Origin: Oceanococcus sp964629015
GTDB lineage: Bacteria; Pseudomonadota; Gammaproteobacteria; Nevskiales; Oceanococcaceae
Direction: 5' to 3'
DNA length: 64,000 bases
NCBI GenBank assembly: GCA_964629015.1
Contig: CAZVMN010000003.1
Coordinates: 248,001-312,000 of the forward strand
Shown: one piece after another, positions 1 to 8,711 of the stretch
Numbering within the stretch: position 1 is the stretch's first letter
Layout: each line of letters opens with the position of its first letter
Translations under genes and position numbers: made by a program
The notes under the pieces: model-generated
Database searches by the model: none
Told to the model about the DNA's origin: nothing
Seen by the model: only the letters and a program-made list of their open reading frames with translations

Positions 1-110
1 CAGGCTGGGCGCCGTGTGTGGTTCTGTGGTTCCTACGCTGCCGCCGGTGTGCCACTGCTGGAGAGCGCAGCGCGCTCTGCTTTGGGCATCTCTCGTCGGA
101 TTCATCGCCG

Positions 111-905
111 GTGAGTCAGGAGTTTTTTGACACTGCCGAGTTGGTGCTCAACGAACCCGGAGATACTGCCTGGGGCAATTTCGGCTACTGGAACGAGGCG
201 GAAGAATTCCCCGAAGCTTGTGCTGACCTGGCGCGTATCGTGGCCGATGCGGTCGAGCTGGAAGAGCAGGATCACTTGCTCGATCTGGGTTTTGGCATGG
301 GCGAGCAATTGCGGCTGTGGCACGCCGAATACGGTTTGCGTCAGCTGACCGGTTTGAATCCTTCGCGCACTCAGGTCGATTTTGCCGCATCACGGCTGCC
401 GACCGCCGACTATCAGCTGCATTGCTGTGGCGCGGAAGAAATGTCAACGGTGCCGTTGCGCGCTCCATTGACCAAAGCTCTGGCCTTGGACTGTGCCTAC
501 CATTTTCCACAGCGGGGGCGGGTCTTTGCCGAGATCGCTGAGCGCTTGCCAAAGGGCGGGCTGTTCGCCTGGACCGATCTGTATCTGCCGGATCGCGAAC
601 TCTCGCTCGGGCGGCGGGCCAAGCTCGCTGCGATCTGCACAACGTCCAAAATTCCGCGTGAGAATCTGATCGATCTGGATGGGTACCTGCAGATGTTGCA
701 GCAGGCGGGTCTTGAGTTGATCGATCAAGAGGACCTCAGCGATGGCGTGCTTGCACCCTTCGCGTTGTGGTGGAAATGTTCGGAGGTGCAACATCGTTTG
801 TCGCGACGGCATCGCCTCAAGTACGACCTGACCGCCCAGGTGGTGGAGAGCGCGGCCATGGATGACTTGTTCCGCTACGGATTGTTTGTCGCGCGGCGAA
901 CCTGA
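111..905 (+). CDS. Class I SAM-dependent methyltransferase
   Basis: This is a small-molecule type S-adenosylmethionine-dependent methyltransferase with a Rossmann fold. The motif I sequence LLDLGFGMG lies near residues 56-64, and an aromatic stretch (GNFGYWNEA) comes before it, as in tocopherol- or polyketide-type O/C-methyltransferases. The substrate cannot be read from the sequence. The reading frame is open to the window edge. I prefer the GTG at 111 (about 264 residues) because everything upstream is Arg/Cys-rich and unlike a methyltransferase N-terminus, but no clear Shine-Dalgarno precedes it; a GTG at 18 or a start outside the window is possible. The next gene is on the same strand, 75 bases downstream. 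Confidence 0.65.
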   Translation: MSQEFFDTAELVLNEPGDTAWGNFGYWNEAEEFPEACADLARIVADAVELEEQDHLLDLGFGMGEQLRLWHAEYGLRQLTGLNPSRTQVDFAASRLPTADYQLHCCGAEEMSTVPLRAPLTKALALDCAYHFPQRGRVFAEIAERLPKGGLFAWTDLYLPDRELSLGRRAKLAAICTTSKIPRENLIDLDGYLQMLQQAGLELIDQEDLSDGVLAPFALWWKCSEVQHRLSRRHRLKYDLTAQVVESAAMDDLFRYGLFVARRT

Positions 906-979
906 AACGGGTCAGTGGGCAGTTGACTTGCGCTGGGGCAGGTCTAATCTGATCGGTATAAAAGTTATGGGAGCCGTGC

Positions 980-1534
980 ATGCAAAATCTGCGGCAGGTT
1001 AGGGGAGGCCGACGCGCGGTTGATCCGACCAGCGAATTGAAGGAGTTTGATCCGCTGACGGGTTTGGCGTCGCGACCATTTTTTCGTTTCCGGCTGGAAG
1101 AGCAATGGGAGCAGTCCAGCCGCAATCATCGCCCGCTGGGGTTTTTATTGGTGGTGATTGATGGCGTTGCCACCCTGCGGCGCGAATTTTCCAAGCAACA
1201 ATGGCGCGATATGCTCGGCGCTGTCGGGAGCGCGGTCAGTCAATCGTGTCTGCGCCGAGCGGATTTCGCGGCGCGCGTCCGTGTCGGTGAAATTGCCACC
1301 GTCTTGTCAGACGCCAATACTGAGGGTGTGGCTGTCGTCGCTGAGCGCATTCTGGATGAGGTGCGGGCCCGCCCCGAGGTGCCCCAAGATTTGCGGCTGG
1401 TGATGGGCGGCGTATCCGTTTTACCCAACTCCTCCCATTTCGCCAACGCGGTATGGATGCGAGCGAACGAAGCCGTCGAGCAAGCCCGCGAGCCTGCATC
1501 GGGTGGTGTTGTCATACTCACAGGGCTGAGCTGA
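980..1534 (+). CDS. Degenerate GGDEF-domain protein
   Basis: A 184-residue protein that resembles a lone diguanylate cyclase domain. Residues 23-35 keep the family's entry signature (FDPLTGLASRPFF, compare D-x-LTGLxNR). The loop that should carry GG(D/E)EF reads VRVGEI near residues 95-100, so synthesis of cyclic di-GMP is not expected. It may be a c-di-GMP or GTP receptor, or a dimerisation module for another signalling protein. The N-terminal 20 residues are basic and no membrane segment is visible. The start is an ATG preceded by GGGAG at a suitable distance. It lies between a methyltransferase and a CoA transferase with no obvious operon partner. Confidence 0.6.
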   Translation: MQNLRQVRGGRRAVDPTSELKEFDPLTGLASRPFFRFRLEEQWEQSSRNHRPLGFLLVVIDGVATLRREFSKQQWRDMLGAVGSAVSQSCLRRADFAARVRVGEIATVLSDANTEGVAVVAERILDEVRARPEVPQDLRLVMGGVSVLPNSSHFANAVWMRANEAVEQAREPASGGVVILTGLS

Positions 1535-1653
1535 GGGCCTAGGCCCGTCAACAGCGTCTTGCTTTTTCCTGACTCGTCCAAATGTGTCAGGAGACACTTT
1601 TGCCTGCCGTCTACATTGGCCGAAATCATAAATTTCGATACCAAGGTGAAGAT

Positions 1654-4122
1654 ATGGCAGGAGTACTCGCCGGCCTGAAGGTCCTGGATTTGTCCTGGGG
1701 CATTGCGGGCCCGATGACCACAATGCAGATGGCTGATCACGGTGCAGATGTTACCAAGATCGAGCCGCCTGGTGGTGACCCGTTCCGGAATCAGTTGGGT
1801 TACAAGGTGTGGCAGCGCGGAAAGCGCAGTGCGGTGCTGGATCTCAAAGACGCCGCCGACAAAGAGGCGTTCCTGGCGCTGGTGAAGACCGCGGATGTGT
1901 TGGTCGAATCCTTCACTCCGGGCGTCACCACGCGCTTGGGCATTGACTACGACACCTGCAAAGCGATCAATCCACGCTTGGTGTATTGCTCAATCACCGG
2001 CTACGGGCGCGGCACGCCGCTGGAGCAACGTCCGGCCTATGACGCGCTGGTCGCGGCACGTACCGGCCTGCACTGGGAGCAGCGCGGCTGCGAAGAAGGT
2101 GCGCTGAATCGCATGGCGGGTCGTCCCGATCCTTACGAAGATTTTGAAGTGCCCATGGATTGGCGACAGGGCGCCGAGCGTGAAGGGCCTTTGTTCCCAG
2201 CGTCCTACTGGCCCAGCCTGGGTGCCTTCTATTCCGCATCTGTGGGTATTAACGCGGCGCTGCTTGCACGTGAAACCACCGGCCGTGGTCAGTGGGTCGA
2301 AACCTCGCTGTTGCAGGGTGCCATGCAGGGTGGTGGCTGGGTCTGGATGCGTGCTGAGAACATCGACGTGCCGGGCTTTGATTCCTGGATTCTCAACTGC
2401 AAATCGCCCAAAGGCCATTACCAAGCCTCCGATGGCAAGTGGATTCACAACTGGGTGCCCAACCCACGTTTCATCATCCAGGCTTCGGAGAACGACGAGC
2501 TCAATGCCAACCCGGATCTCAAGGCCAAGGATGATCCGGACCGTTTCGGCACCGGGCCGGAAGAGATTTTCGTGCTTTGCGAGTACCAGCCTCAGCTTAT
2601 GGAGCGGGTCAAGAAGTTCCCCGCGGAGCAGTGGGTTGACGCCGCCGCACGTGCGCAAATGACGATGCAGACCGTGCGCTCTACCGAAGAATCGCTGGCT
2701 GATCCGCTGTTCCTCAAGGATGGTTGTGTCGCCGAAGTGAACGACCCGGAACTGGGCACGATTCGCCAGCTTGGCCTGAGCTACAAAATGAGCGCCAACC
2801 CCACTCAGGTCGGCGCTCCGCCAGTGGCGCTGGGTGCGAACACCGATGAGGTTAAAGCAGAGGCTGAAGCGGCCAAATCCGCGGCCGCACCACAAGCCGG
2901 TTCCGGGCAGATGAAGAAGCCCCTGGAGGGCGTCAAGGTGCTTGACATGGGCTTGGCTATAGCTGGTCCGTTTGGTTGTCAGTTGCTGTCCGATCTTGGC
3001 GCCGAGGTGATCAAGATCAATGGTTTGTACGACATGTTCTGGCACCGCGTGCACATTGCCTACATGTCCAACCGTGGCAAGAAGTCACTGACCTTGAACT
3101 TGAAAGATCCGCGATCGATGAAGATCTTCCTGGATCTGGTCAAGGATGCCGATGTGGTGCATCACAACATGCGCTACGACGCGGCCGAGCGCCTCAAGAT
3201 CGACTACGAAAGCCTCAAGCAGCTCAATCCGAAACTGATTTACTGCCACACCCGCGGTTTTGAAACGGGTGAGCGTTCAACCTTGCCAGGCAACGACCAG
3301 ACCGGTGCATGTCTGACCGGTGTACAGTACGAAGACGGTGGTATGTACCGCGGCGGTAAGCCGTTGTGGAGTCTGACCTCCATGGGTGACACCGGTAACG
3401 GGTTCTTGTCGGCGATTGCGGTCATTCAGGCGTTGTATCACCGCGATCGCACTGGAGAGGGTCAGTTTGTCGATACCTCCATCGTCAACGCGGGTTTGCT
3501 CAACACCTCCTATGCGGTTGCGCGTCCGGATGGCACCGGCTTCGAACGTCCGCAGATTGATGGTCAGCAGTTCGGTTATTCCGCCGGCCACCGACTGTAT
3601 GAAACCGCTCAGGGCTGGTTGTGCCTGGTCTGTGTGGAGCAAAGCCATTGGGATGAGCTGTTTGCCGTTGTCGGTGCGCCGGAATTGGTGACCGACGCGC
3701 GTTTTGCCGATGCGGACGCCCGCAAGGCCAATGATGCTGAGCTGTGCGAGATTCTGGCGGCCAAGTTCCAGGAAAAACCGGCGACGGAATGGTTCGCTGC
3801 GCTGGATGCGGCTGGCGTTCCGGTTGAAGTGGAAGCGGAAGATTTTGGCACCACTTTGCATGATCAGGATTGGATCAAACAGCGTGGTTGGAGCGTGAGC
3901 TATGACCACCCGCATGTCGGCAAGCTGGAACAGATCGGTATGAATGTGGACTTGTCCGAGACGCCGGGAGTGCCTGGGGATCGGCCTCTGCTGGTTGGCG
4001 AGCACACCAAGGAAATTCTTGGTTCCATGGGGTACTCCGAGGAGGAGATCAACACCATGGAAGAGCAGTTCGCGATTGGCTTTGCCGGCATGCCGCGTAT
4101 GCCACCGGGCTTTGGCGGATAG
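1654..4122 (+). CDS. Tandem two-domain family III (CaiB/BaiF) CoA transferase
   Basis: An 822-residue protein made of two consecutive CaiB/BaiF-type CoA transferase units, about residues 1-400 and 420-822, joined by an Ala/Lys-rich linker. Each unit opens with the family pattern (GLKVLDLSWGIAGP and GVKVLDMGLAIAGP). Each keeps an Asp where the covalent CoA-binding Asp is expected (RPAYDALVAARTG in the first unit, LPGNDQTGACLTG in the second). Family III enzymes move CoA between carboxylic acids and normally act as interlocked dimers of about 400 residues, so this fusion may form the dimer in one chain. The ATG at 1654 is chosen because AAGGTGA precedes it and the domain starts at once. Its neighbours suggest activation of a bulky acid substrate. 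Confidence 0.88.
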   Translation: MAGVLAGLKVLDLSWGIAGPMTTMQMADHGADVTKIEPPGGDPFRNQLGYKVWQRGKRSAVLDLKDAADKEAFLALVKTADVLVESFTPGVTTRLGIDYDTCKAINPRLVYCSITGYGRGTPLEQRPAYDALVAARTGLHWEQRGCEEGALNRMAGRPDPYEDFEVPMDWRQGAEREGPLFPASYWPSLGAFYSASVGINAALLARETTGRGQWVETSLLQGAMQGGGWVWMRAENIDVPGFDSWILNCKSPKGHYQASDGKWIHNWVPNPRFIIQASENDELNANPDLKAKDDPDRFGTGPEEIFVLCEYQPQLMERVKKFPAEQWVDAAARAQMTMQTVRSTEESLADPLFLKDGCVAEVNDPELGTIRQLGLSYKMSANPTQVGAPPVALGANTDEVKAEAEAAKSAAAPQAGSGQMKKPLEGVKVLDMGLAIAGPFGCQLLSDLGAEVIKINGLYDMFWHRVHIAYMSNRGKKSLTLNLKDPRSMKIFLDLVKDADVVHHNMRYDAAERLKIDYESLKQLNPKLIYCHTRGFETGERSTLPGNDQTGACLTGVQYEDGGMYRGGKPLWSLTSMGDTGNGFLSAIAVIQALYHRDRTGEGQFVDTSIVNAGLLNTSYAVARPDGTGFERPQIDGQQFGYSAGHRLYETAQGWLCLVCVEQSHWDELFAVVGAPELVTDARFADADARKANDAELCEILAAKFQEKPATEWFAALDAAGVPVEVEAEDFGTTLHDQDWIKQRGWSVSYDHPHVGKLEQIGMNVDLSETPGVPGDRPLLVGEHTKEILGSMGYSEEEINTMEEQFAIGFAGMPRMPPGFGG

Positions 4123-4221
4123 TGACGTGAGTGGGGCGAGCGGAGTGCTGTTCTGGATGGTTCAGGACGCGCTCCAGTCCGTCCTCAGGCCTTTGACAGC
4201 CCTGCAATAGACAGACCAGCA

Positions 4222-4328
4222 GCCCCTCTGGATCAACCCATTCAAAACCCGCTCGAGTACATCCATGTATCGCTTGTCATCGGCCATCCAGGCCTCTGAC
4301 AGTTATGAATGGGTTAATCCAGAGGGGC
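4222..4328. repeat. Long inverted repeat upstream of the DUF35/aldolase operon
   Basis: Two 23-base arms (4222-4244 and 4306-4328) are reverse complements with one mismatch and are separated by 61 bases. The interior contains a small palindrome TACAT-CC-ATGTA (4258-4269). A 13-base direct repeat, AGGCCTYTGACAG, occurs just outside the left arm (4187-4199) and inside the element (4290-4302). No gene fits here. It could be a hairpin-forming leader of the operon that starts at 4351, or a short MITE-like element; no convincing target-site duplication was found. Confidence 0.7.
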
Positions 4329-4350
4329 AGACCCAAATATTGGACACAAA

Positions 4351-4785
4351 ATGACAGATTCCGAACAACAAACGCCCAAGCCGACGCGGCTGGCCCCCAT
4401 CGTCATGCCAGACAACAAGTTTTTCTGGGATGCCGCCAAAGAAGACCGATTCGTCGGTCAGCGTTGTGGCGATTGCGGGCACTACCGTTTCCCGCTGCGC
4501 CCGATGTGCCCCAAATGTCACAGTCTCAACACCGAGGAAGTGGAGCTGTCGGGCAAGGCCAAAGTGGTGAGCTGGATTCGTCCGCGACATCCCATGCCTT
4601 TCGGATTCAAGGAGTTGCCCACGGTCGTGGTGGTCGAGGTAGAGGAAGGTTTCCGTTTCGTCAGCAACCTTGAAGGTATCGCGTTTGAAGATGTGACCGC
4701 CGGGCTTGAGGTCGAAGTGGCTTTCGTCGACACCATGGGTAAAGCGAAGGTGCCGGTTTTCCGCCCGTTGGGAGGTGCGGCATGA
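4351..4785 (+). CDS. DUF35 zinc-ribbon/OB-fold protein, probable aldolase partner subunit
   Basis: A 144-residue protein with the DUF35 architecture: an N-terminal rubredoxin-like zinc ribbon (RCGDCG near residues 32-37 and CPKCH near 52-56) followed by an OB-fold. Stand-alone DUF35 proteins bind thiolase-fold partners; in steroid side-chain degradation the ChsH2 DUF35 domain binds the Ltp2 retro-aldolase. That the same holds here is inferred from the next gene, an Ltp2-like protein whose ATG overlaps this stop codon by 4 bases, giving translational coupling. It is the first gene of a six-gene run ending at 9154. The Shine-Dalgarno upstream of the ATG is weak. Confidence 0.85.
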   Translation: MTDSEQQTPKPTRLAPIVMPDNKFFWDAAKEDRFVGQRCGDCGHYRFPLRPMCPKCHSLNTEEVELSGKAKVVSWIRPRHPMPFGFKELPTVVVVEVEEGFRFVSNLEGIAFEDVTAGLEVEVAFVDTMGKAKVPVFRPLGGAA

Positions 4786-5954
4786 GTCGCGCATTCACCG
4801 AGGCGGCGATCGCCGGGATTGGCCAGACCGAGTTCTCCAAGGAATCCGGTCGCAGTGAGCTTCAGTTGGCCGCCGAATGTTCAAAGTCAGCGTTGGATGA
4901 CGCGGGTATTCATCCGTCCGAAGTGGACGGCATGATTACCTTTACCCTGGACGGCTCCGACGAGATTCATCTGGCACGTTGCCTTGGCGTCAAGGAACTG
5001 AACTACACCACGCGCATTCCGGGCGGGGGTGCGGCAGCGGTGGCGACCTTGTATCAGGCCATGGCGATGGTCAACGCCGGGCTGTGCAAGACGGTGCTGA
5101 TCTGGCGCGCGATGAACGAACGCTCACAATACCGTTTTGGCCAGCCGCATACGCAGCAGGCGGCATTCCAGCCGGGTAACGGCACAGGTTCGTTGCTTTG
5201 GTGCATGCCTTACGGGGCACAAACGCCGGCGACCTGGGAGTCGTTGAATTCCCAGCGTTATATGCAGCAATACGGTGTAACCAACGAAGATTTCGGCATG
5301 GTGTCGGTGCTGCAGCGCAAGCACGCGGCCAACAATCCCAATGCGTGGTTTTACCAGCGGCCGATCACCTTGGAAGACCACCAGAACTCCAAGTGGGTGG
5401 TTGAGCCGGTGTTGCGCTTGCTGGATTGCTGTCAGGAGTCGGATGGGGGTGTGGCTATCGTGGTGACCAGTCTGGATCGCGCGCGAGATGGCAAAAAGCC
5501 GGCTGTACGTCTGCCCAATGCGGTTCAGTGCATTCCCTACAACGTCGAGGTCATCTCCAACTATTACCACGAGCAGGATCTGTCGGTGATGCCGGAGGCC
5601 GAAGGTACCGCCGCGGCGTTGTACAAACAGTCAGGTCTGAAGCCGTCTGATTTTCAGGCTGCCATGCTCTACGACGCGTTCACACCCCAGGTGTTCAAAC
5701 AGCTTGAAGCCTTTGGTTTTTGCGGGCGCGGTGAGGCGCGTGATTTCTTCAAAGACGGAAATTGCGAACTCGATGGCAGCATCCCGCTGAACACCAACGG
5801 CGGACTGATTGGCGAGGCTTATATCCACGGCATGAACAATATTGCCGAGGCGGTGCGTCAGGTCCGCGGCGAATCGGTCAATCAGGTTGCGGATGTCCAC
5901 AATGTGCTGGTCACTTCTGGCATGGCCGGGGCCGTGTTGAGCGTGGATGGCTGA
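4782..5954 (+). CDS. Thiolase-fold lipid-transfer protein (Ltp2/SCP2-thiolase-like), probable retro-aldolase
   Basis: A 390-residue member of the SCP2-thiolase/Ltp2 group. Family landmarks include LDCCQESDGG near residues 213-222 and, near the C-terminus, NTNGGLIGEAYIHGMN. The Cys nucleophile of true thiolases is missing: where VNxxCASG is expected the sequence reads IPGGGAAA (residues 79-86). Ltp2-type enzymes lack this Cys and perform retro-aldol cleavage of beta-hydroxyacyl-CoA, releasing for example propionyl-CoA from steroid side chains, when complexed with a DUF35 protein. The DUF35 gene directly upstream overlaps by 4 bases, and the hydrolase downstream overlaps by 8. The family assignment is firm; the substrate is unknown. 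Confidence 0.87.
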   Translation: MSRAFTEAAIAGIGQTEFSKESGRSELQLAAECSKSALDDAGIHPSEVDGMITFTLDGSDEIHLARCLGVKELNYTTRIPGGGAAAVATLYQAMAMVNAGLCKTVLIWRAMNERSQYRFGQPHTQQAAFQPGNGTGSLLWCMPYGAQTPATWESLNSQRYMQQYGVTNEDFGMVSVLQRKHAANNPNAWFYQRPITLEDHQNSKWVVEPVLRLLDCCQESDGGVAIVVTSLDRARDGKKPAVRLPNAVQCIPYNVEVISNYYHEQDLSVMPEAEGTAAALYKQSGLKPSDFQAAMLYDAFTPQVFKQLEAFGFCGRGEARDFFKDGNCELDGSIPLNTNGGLIGEAYIHGMNNIAEAVRQVRGESVNQVADVHNVLVTSGMAGAVLSVDG

Positions 5955-6876
5955 TACCCTCCGTGTGCCCACCGCCTTGGCGGTGGGTGAATTCGACAAT
6001 CTGCATCTGGGCGTAGAGATTCACGCGCCAACGGGGCCGGATCGCGGTGTTGCCTTGGTCTGTCTGCCAGGTGGCGGCATGCGACGGCAGTTCTACGATC
6101 TTCCGGTCGCGGGCGACGACAGTTTCAGCTTTGCCAAGGCCATGTGCGCTCAGGGGTTCACCTGTGTTCTGGTCGATCACCCCGGGGTCGGGGACACTGA
6201 TCAGCCCGATGATGGTTTTGTCCTGACACCCTTGTTGCTCGCCCAAGCGCACGCGGCGGCACTCGCCTGGATGCAAGCCAACGTTCCGGCCTTGCGGGGG
6301 CTGCGCAGTATTGGGGTGGGGCATTCCATGGGCGCCATGATTACCCTGATCCAGCAACATCAGCACGCCAGCCATGATGGCATCGTGTTGCTCGGATTTG
6401 GTTTCCAAGGCTTGCCTCAATATTTGCACCCCAAAGTGCAGGCCTTGTTGGATGATCGCCCGACTTTGAATGCACAAAGCGTTGAATTGGCGAAGAAATT
6501 CTTCCGTGTTGCGTATCCCGTGATGCGCGGCGGTGGCGGTGGTGGCCTCTACGGCGGCGAGTCGGCCGAGCGAGCCGGCATTGACGGCATCAAGGCCGTG
6601 TCCACGCATTTGCTGGCCGTGCCCGCTTTCATGTCCATGCTGCCGCATCATTGGGATGCCATGGCGGCACGCATTGATGTGCCGGTCTTAGTCGCTTTGG
6701 GTGACAAAGATTTGGTCAAAGCGCCGGATAATGCAGGTCAGATTTTTTCAGACAGCCCGGCGGTGGATGTGATGGTGCTGCCGGAAACCGGCCACAGCCA
6801 GTTTCTGTTCGCCTCGCGCCGGGATTTGTTTGCCAAGATCGGCCACTGGGCCAATGACTTATGGCCGATGACTTAG
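5947..6876 (+). CDS. Alpha/beta hydrolase
   Basis: A 309-residue alpha/beta-hydrolase-fold enzyme. The nucleophile elbow is GHSMG (near residues 127-131), an oxyanion-loop candidate LPGGGMRR lies near residues 39-46, and a catalytic His candidate is in ETGHSQF near the C-terminus. An unusual run of six glycines sits in the cap region near residues 197-202. It probably hydrolyses an ester or thioester of the substrate handled by the operon, such as a CoA thioester or a lactone. The start codon lies inside the last codons of the upstream aldolase-like gene, so it is co-translated with it. No signal peptide is evident, so it should be cytoplasmic. Confidence 0.8.
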   Translation: MADTLRVPTALAVGEFDNLHLGVEIHAPTGPDRGVALVCLPGGGMRRQFYDLPVAGDDSFSFAKAMCAQGFTCVLVDHPGVGDTDQPDDGFVLTPLLLAQAHAAALAWMQANVPALRGLRSIGVGHSMGAMITLIQQHQHASHDGIVLLGFGFQGLPQYLHPKVQALLDDRPTLNAQSVELAKKFFRVAYPVMRGGGGGGLYGGESAERAGIDGIKAVSTHLLAVPAFMSMLPHHWDAMAARIDVPVLVALGDKDLVKAPDNAGQIFSDSPAVDVMVLPETGHSQFLFASRRDLFAKIGHWANDLWPMT

Positions 6877-6889
6877 ACAGGAGATGAAC

Positions 6890-7201
6890 ATGGCTACTGT
6901 AGCCCTCAAAGCCGGCGCGCGATTCAAGAGCGCCGTATGTGACACCCAGGTGATGGTAATCAAGGCCCCGGCCGGTGACTACGCCTTGGAGTGCGGTGGA
7001 ACTCTGATGATTGCGCCCAACGAAGAGGGCAGCGCTGAGCTCAACCCGGAGCTGGCGGCAGGCACGCAGATGGGCAAGCGCTACGTCGATCCGGACGAAA
7101 AGTTCGAGTTGCTGTGCACCAAGCCGGGCAAGGGTTCGCTGGTACTGGATGGCACACCGCTGGATGTGAAGCAGGCCAAGCAGCTGCCGTCCTCGGACTG
7201 A
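6890..7201 (+). CDS. Small conserved-looking Cys-containing protein of unknown function
   Basis: A 103-residue soluble protein between the hydrolase and the CoA ligase. Three cysteines are visible: SAVCDTQVMVIKAP near the N-terminus, LECGGTLM in the middle and ELLCTKPGKG near the C-terminus. The central part reads like a small beta-rich fold. From memory, proteins of this pattern sit beside acyl-CoA synthetase genes in actinobacteria; I could not check this. The second ATG (6890) is chosen because AGGAG stands six bases before it, whereas the ATG at 6884 directly abuts the Shine-Dalgarno. Possible roles are metal binding, a carrier or an accessory subunit; no function is assigned. Confidence 0.75.
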   Translation: MATVALKAGARFKSAVCDTQVMVIKAPAGDYALECGGTLMIAPNEEGSAELNPELAAGTQMGKRYVDPDEKFELLCTKPGKGSLVLDGTPLDVKQAKQLPSSD

Positions 7202-7205
7202 TCTC

Positions 7206-8711
7206 ATGAATATCTCCATGTTGCTGGACATGGCTGCCGACGCGTTCGGCGAGCGCACCGCTGTGGTCTGCGGTGGCCGTTCGCTGACCTATGCGGAGGT
7301 CCGCCAGAAAGCCCAGCGCGCGGCGGTCAAGCTGCGTGAGTCGGGGGTCGAGTATCTGGCGTTGCTGGACGTCAATGGTCCGGTGCTGCCGGTGGCGATT
7401 TTCGCTGCCGGTTACGCCGGTATCCCCTATGTGCCGCTCAACTACCGTCTGACGCGCGAGGAAATCAATGCTTTGCTGGATCGCGTGACGCCCGCGCTGT
7501 TGGTGGTCGGCGATGATTTTCGCGCGCAGGTGGATAAGCGCGATGATCTGCTGATGATCAGTAGCGACGAGTTCATCAACGCGCCGGCGGCGGCGTTCGA
7601 AGACGAATTTGTCGACCCGGAAAGTGTCGCCGTCCAGCTGTTTACCAGCGGCACCACGGGCAAGCCCAAAGCGGCGTTGTTGCGTCACGAGAATCTGGTG
7701 TCCTACATCGTGGGAACGGTGGAGTTTGGCGCAGCGGCCGAGGAAGACGCGGTGCTGGTGACGGTTCCGCCGTATCACATCGCCGGGATCTCCGCTGTAC
7801 TCAGTTCCACTTATGCCTGCCGGCGCATGGTTCAGCTGGAGAACTTTGAAGCGGGAGCGTGGCTGAAGGCGGCGCAGGACGAGATGGTCAGCAACGCGTT
7901 TGTGGTGCCGACCATGTTGGGGCGCATCATCGAACTGATGGAAAACAGCCGAGAAACGGTTGAGCTCCCGAGCCTGAAAGCGATTGCTTATGGCGGCGGC
8001 AAGATGCCACGGGCGACGATCGAGCGGGCCATGCAATTGATGCCGCAAGTGGATTTCACCAACGCCTACGGTTTAACGGAAACCAGTTCAACTGTGGCCG
8101 TTTTGACGCCTGACGATCACCGACTGGCGATGGCCAGCGATGAGGAAGCCGTGCGCAAGCGGATTGCCTCGGTGGGGCGGCCCACCGGTGCGGTCGAGAT
8201 TGAAATCCGTGACGAGCAGGGGCAGGTGGTCGCGGCCCATCAGCCCGGCATGATCTTTGTGCGTGGCGGGCAAGTTTCCGGTGAGTACAAAGAGCAGGGC
8301 AGCACGCTGTCTGACGATGGTTGGTTCTGCACCAAAGATCTGGGCTATCTCGACGACGAGGGTTATTTGTTCCTGGAAGGGCGTGAGGACGACGTGATCG
8401 TCCGCGGCGGTGAGAACATTTCACCGGGCGAGATTGAAGATGTTCTGCTCACCCATCCGGCCGTCGCAGATGTCGCCTGTGTAGCCGTACCCGACGAACA
8501 ATGGGGCGAGGGTGTTGCTGCGGCGGTGGTGCTTGAACCGGGTGTTCAGGTCAGTGTCGAGGAATTGCAGGCCTTGGTGCGCGAGCGCTTGCGCTCATCC
8601 CGCGTGCCGCAAATGATCGAGTTCCGTGATGAGCTGCCCTACAACGAACTGGGCAAGGTTTTGCGGCGCATTATTCGCCAGGACTTTGCCGCACAGCTGG
8701 AGGCCGCATGA
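7206..8711 (+). CDS. AMP-dependent acyl-CoA synthetase/ligase
   Basis: A 501-residue ANL-superfamily enzyme that adenylates a carboxylic acid and transfers it to CoA. The P-loop-like motif is LFTSGTTGKPKAAL near residues 144-157. NAYGLTETSS marks motif A5, and the hinge/C-terminal lid carries GREDDVIVRGGENISP and a catalytic Lys candidate in NELGKVLRR near the end. The length is normal for the medium/long-chain or aryl ligase group. It starts 4 bases after the small Cys protein and overlaps the following SRPBCC gene by 4 bases, so it belongs to the aldolase operon and probably activates the pathway's acid. Confidence 0.9.
   Translation: MNISMLLDMAADAFGERTAVVCGGRSLTYAEVRQKAQRAAVKLRESGVEYLALLDVNGPVLPVAIFAAGYAGIPYVPLNYRLTREEINALLDRVTPALLVVGDDFRAQVDKRDDLLMISSDEFINAPAAAFEDEFVDPESVAVQLFTSGTTGKPKAALLRHENLVSYIVGTVEFGAAAEEDAVLVTVPPYHIAGISAVLSSTYACRRMVQLENFEAGAWLKAAQDEMVSNAFVVPTMLGRIIELMENSRETVELPSLKAIAYGGGKMPRATIERAMQLMPQVDFTNAYGLTETSSTVAVLTPDDHRLAMASDEEAVRKRIASVGRPTGAVEIEIRDEQGQVVAAHQPGMIFVRGGQVSGEYKEQGSTLSDDGWFCTKDLGYLDDEGYLFLEGREDDVIVRGGENISPGEIEDVLLTHPAVADVACVAVPDEQWGEGVAAAVVLEPGVQVSVEELQALVRERLRSSRVPQMIEFRDELPYNELGKVLRRIIRQDFAAQLEAA

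Noticed and set aside
112..120. TGAGTCAGG near 112 as a further copy of the 48 kb operator
   Set aside because: Only the left half matches; the right half (AGTTTTTT) does not form a palindrome.
1990..3054. 354-codon open frame antisense to the tandem CoA transferase
   Set aside because: Fully nested in a clear gene, His/Arg-rich without domain signals; a shadow of the opposite strand.
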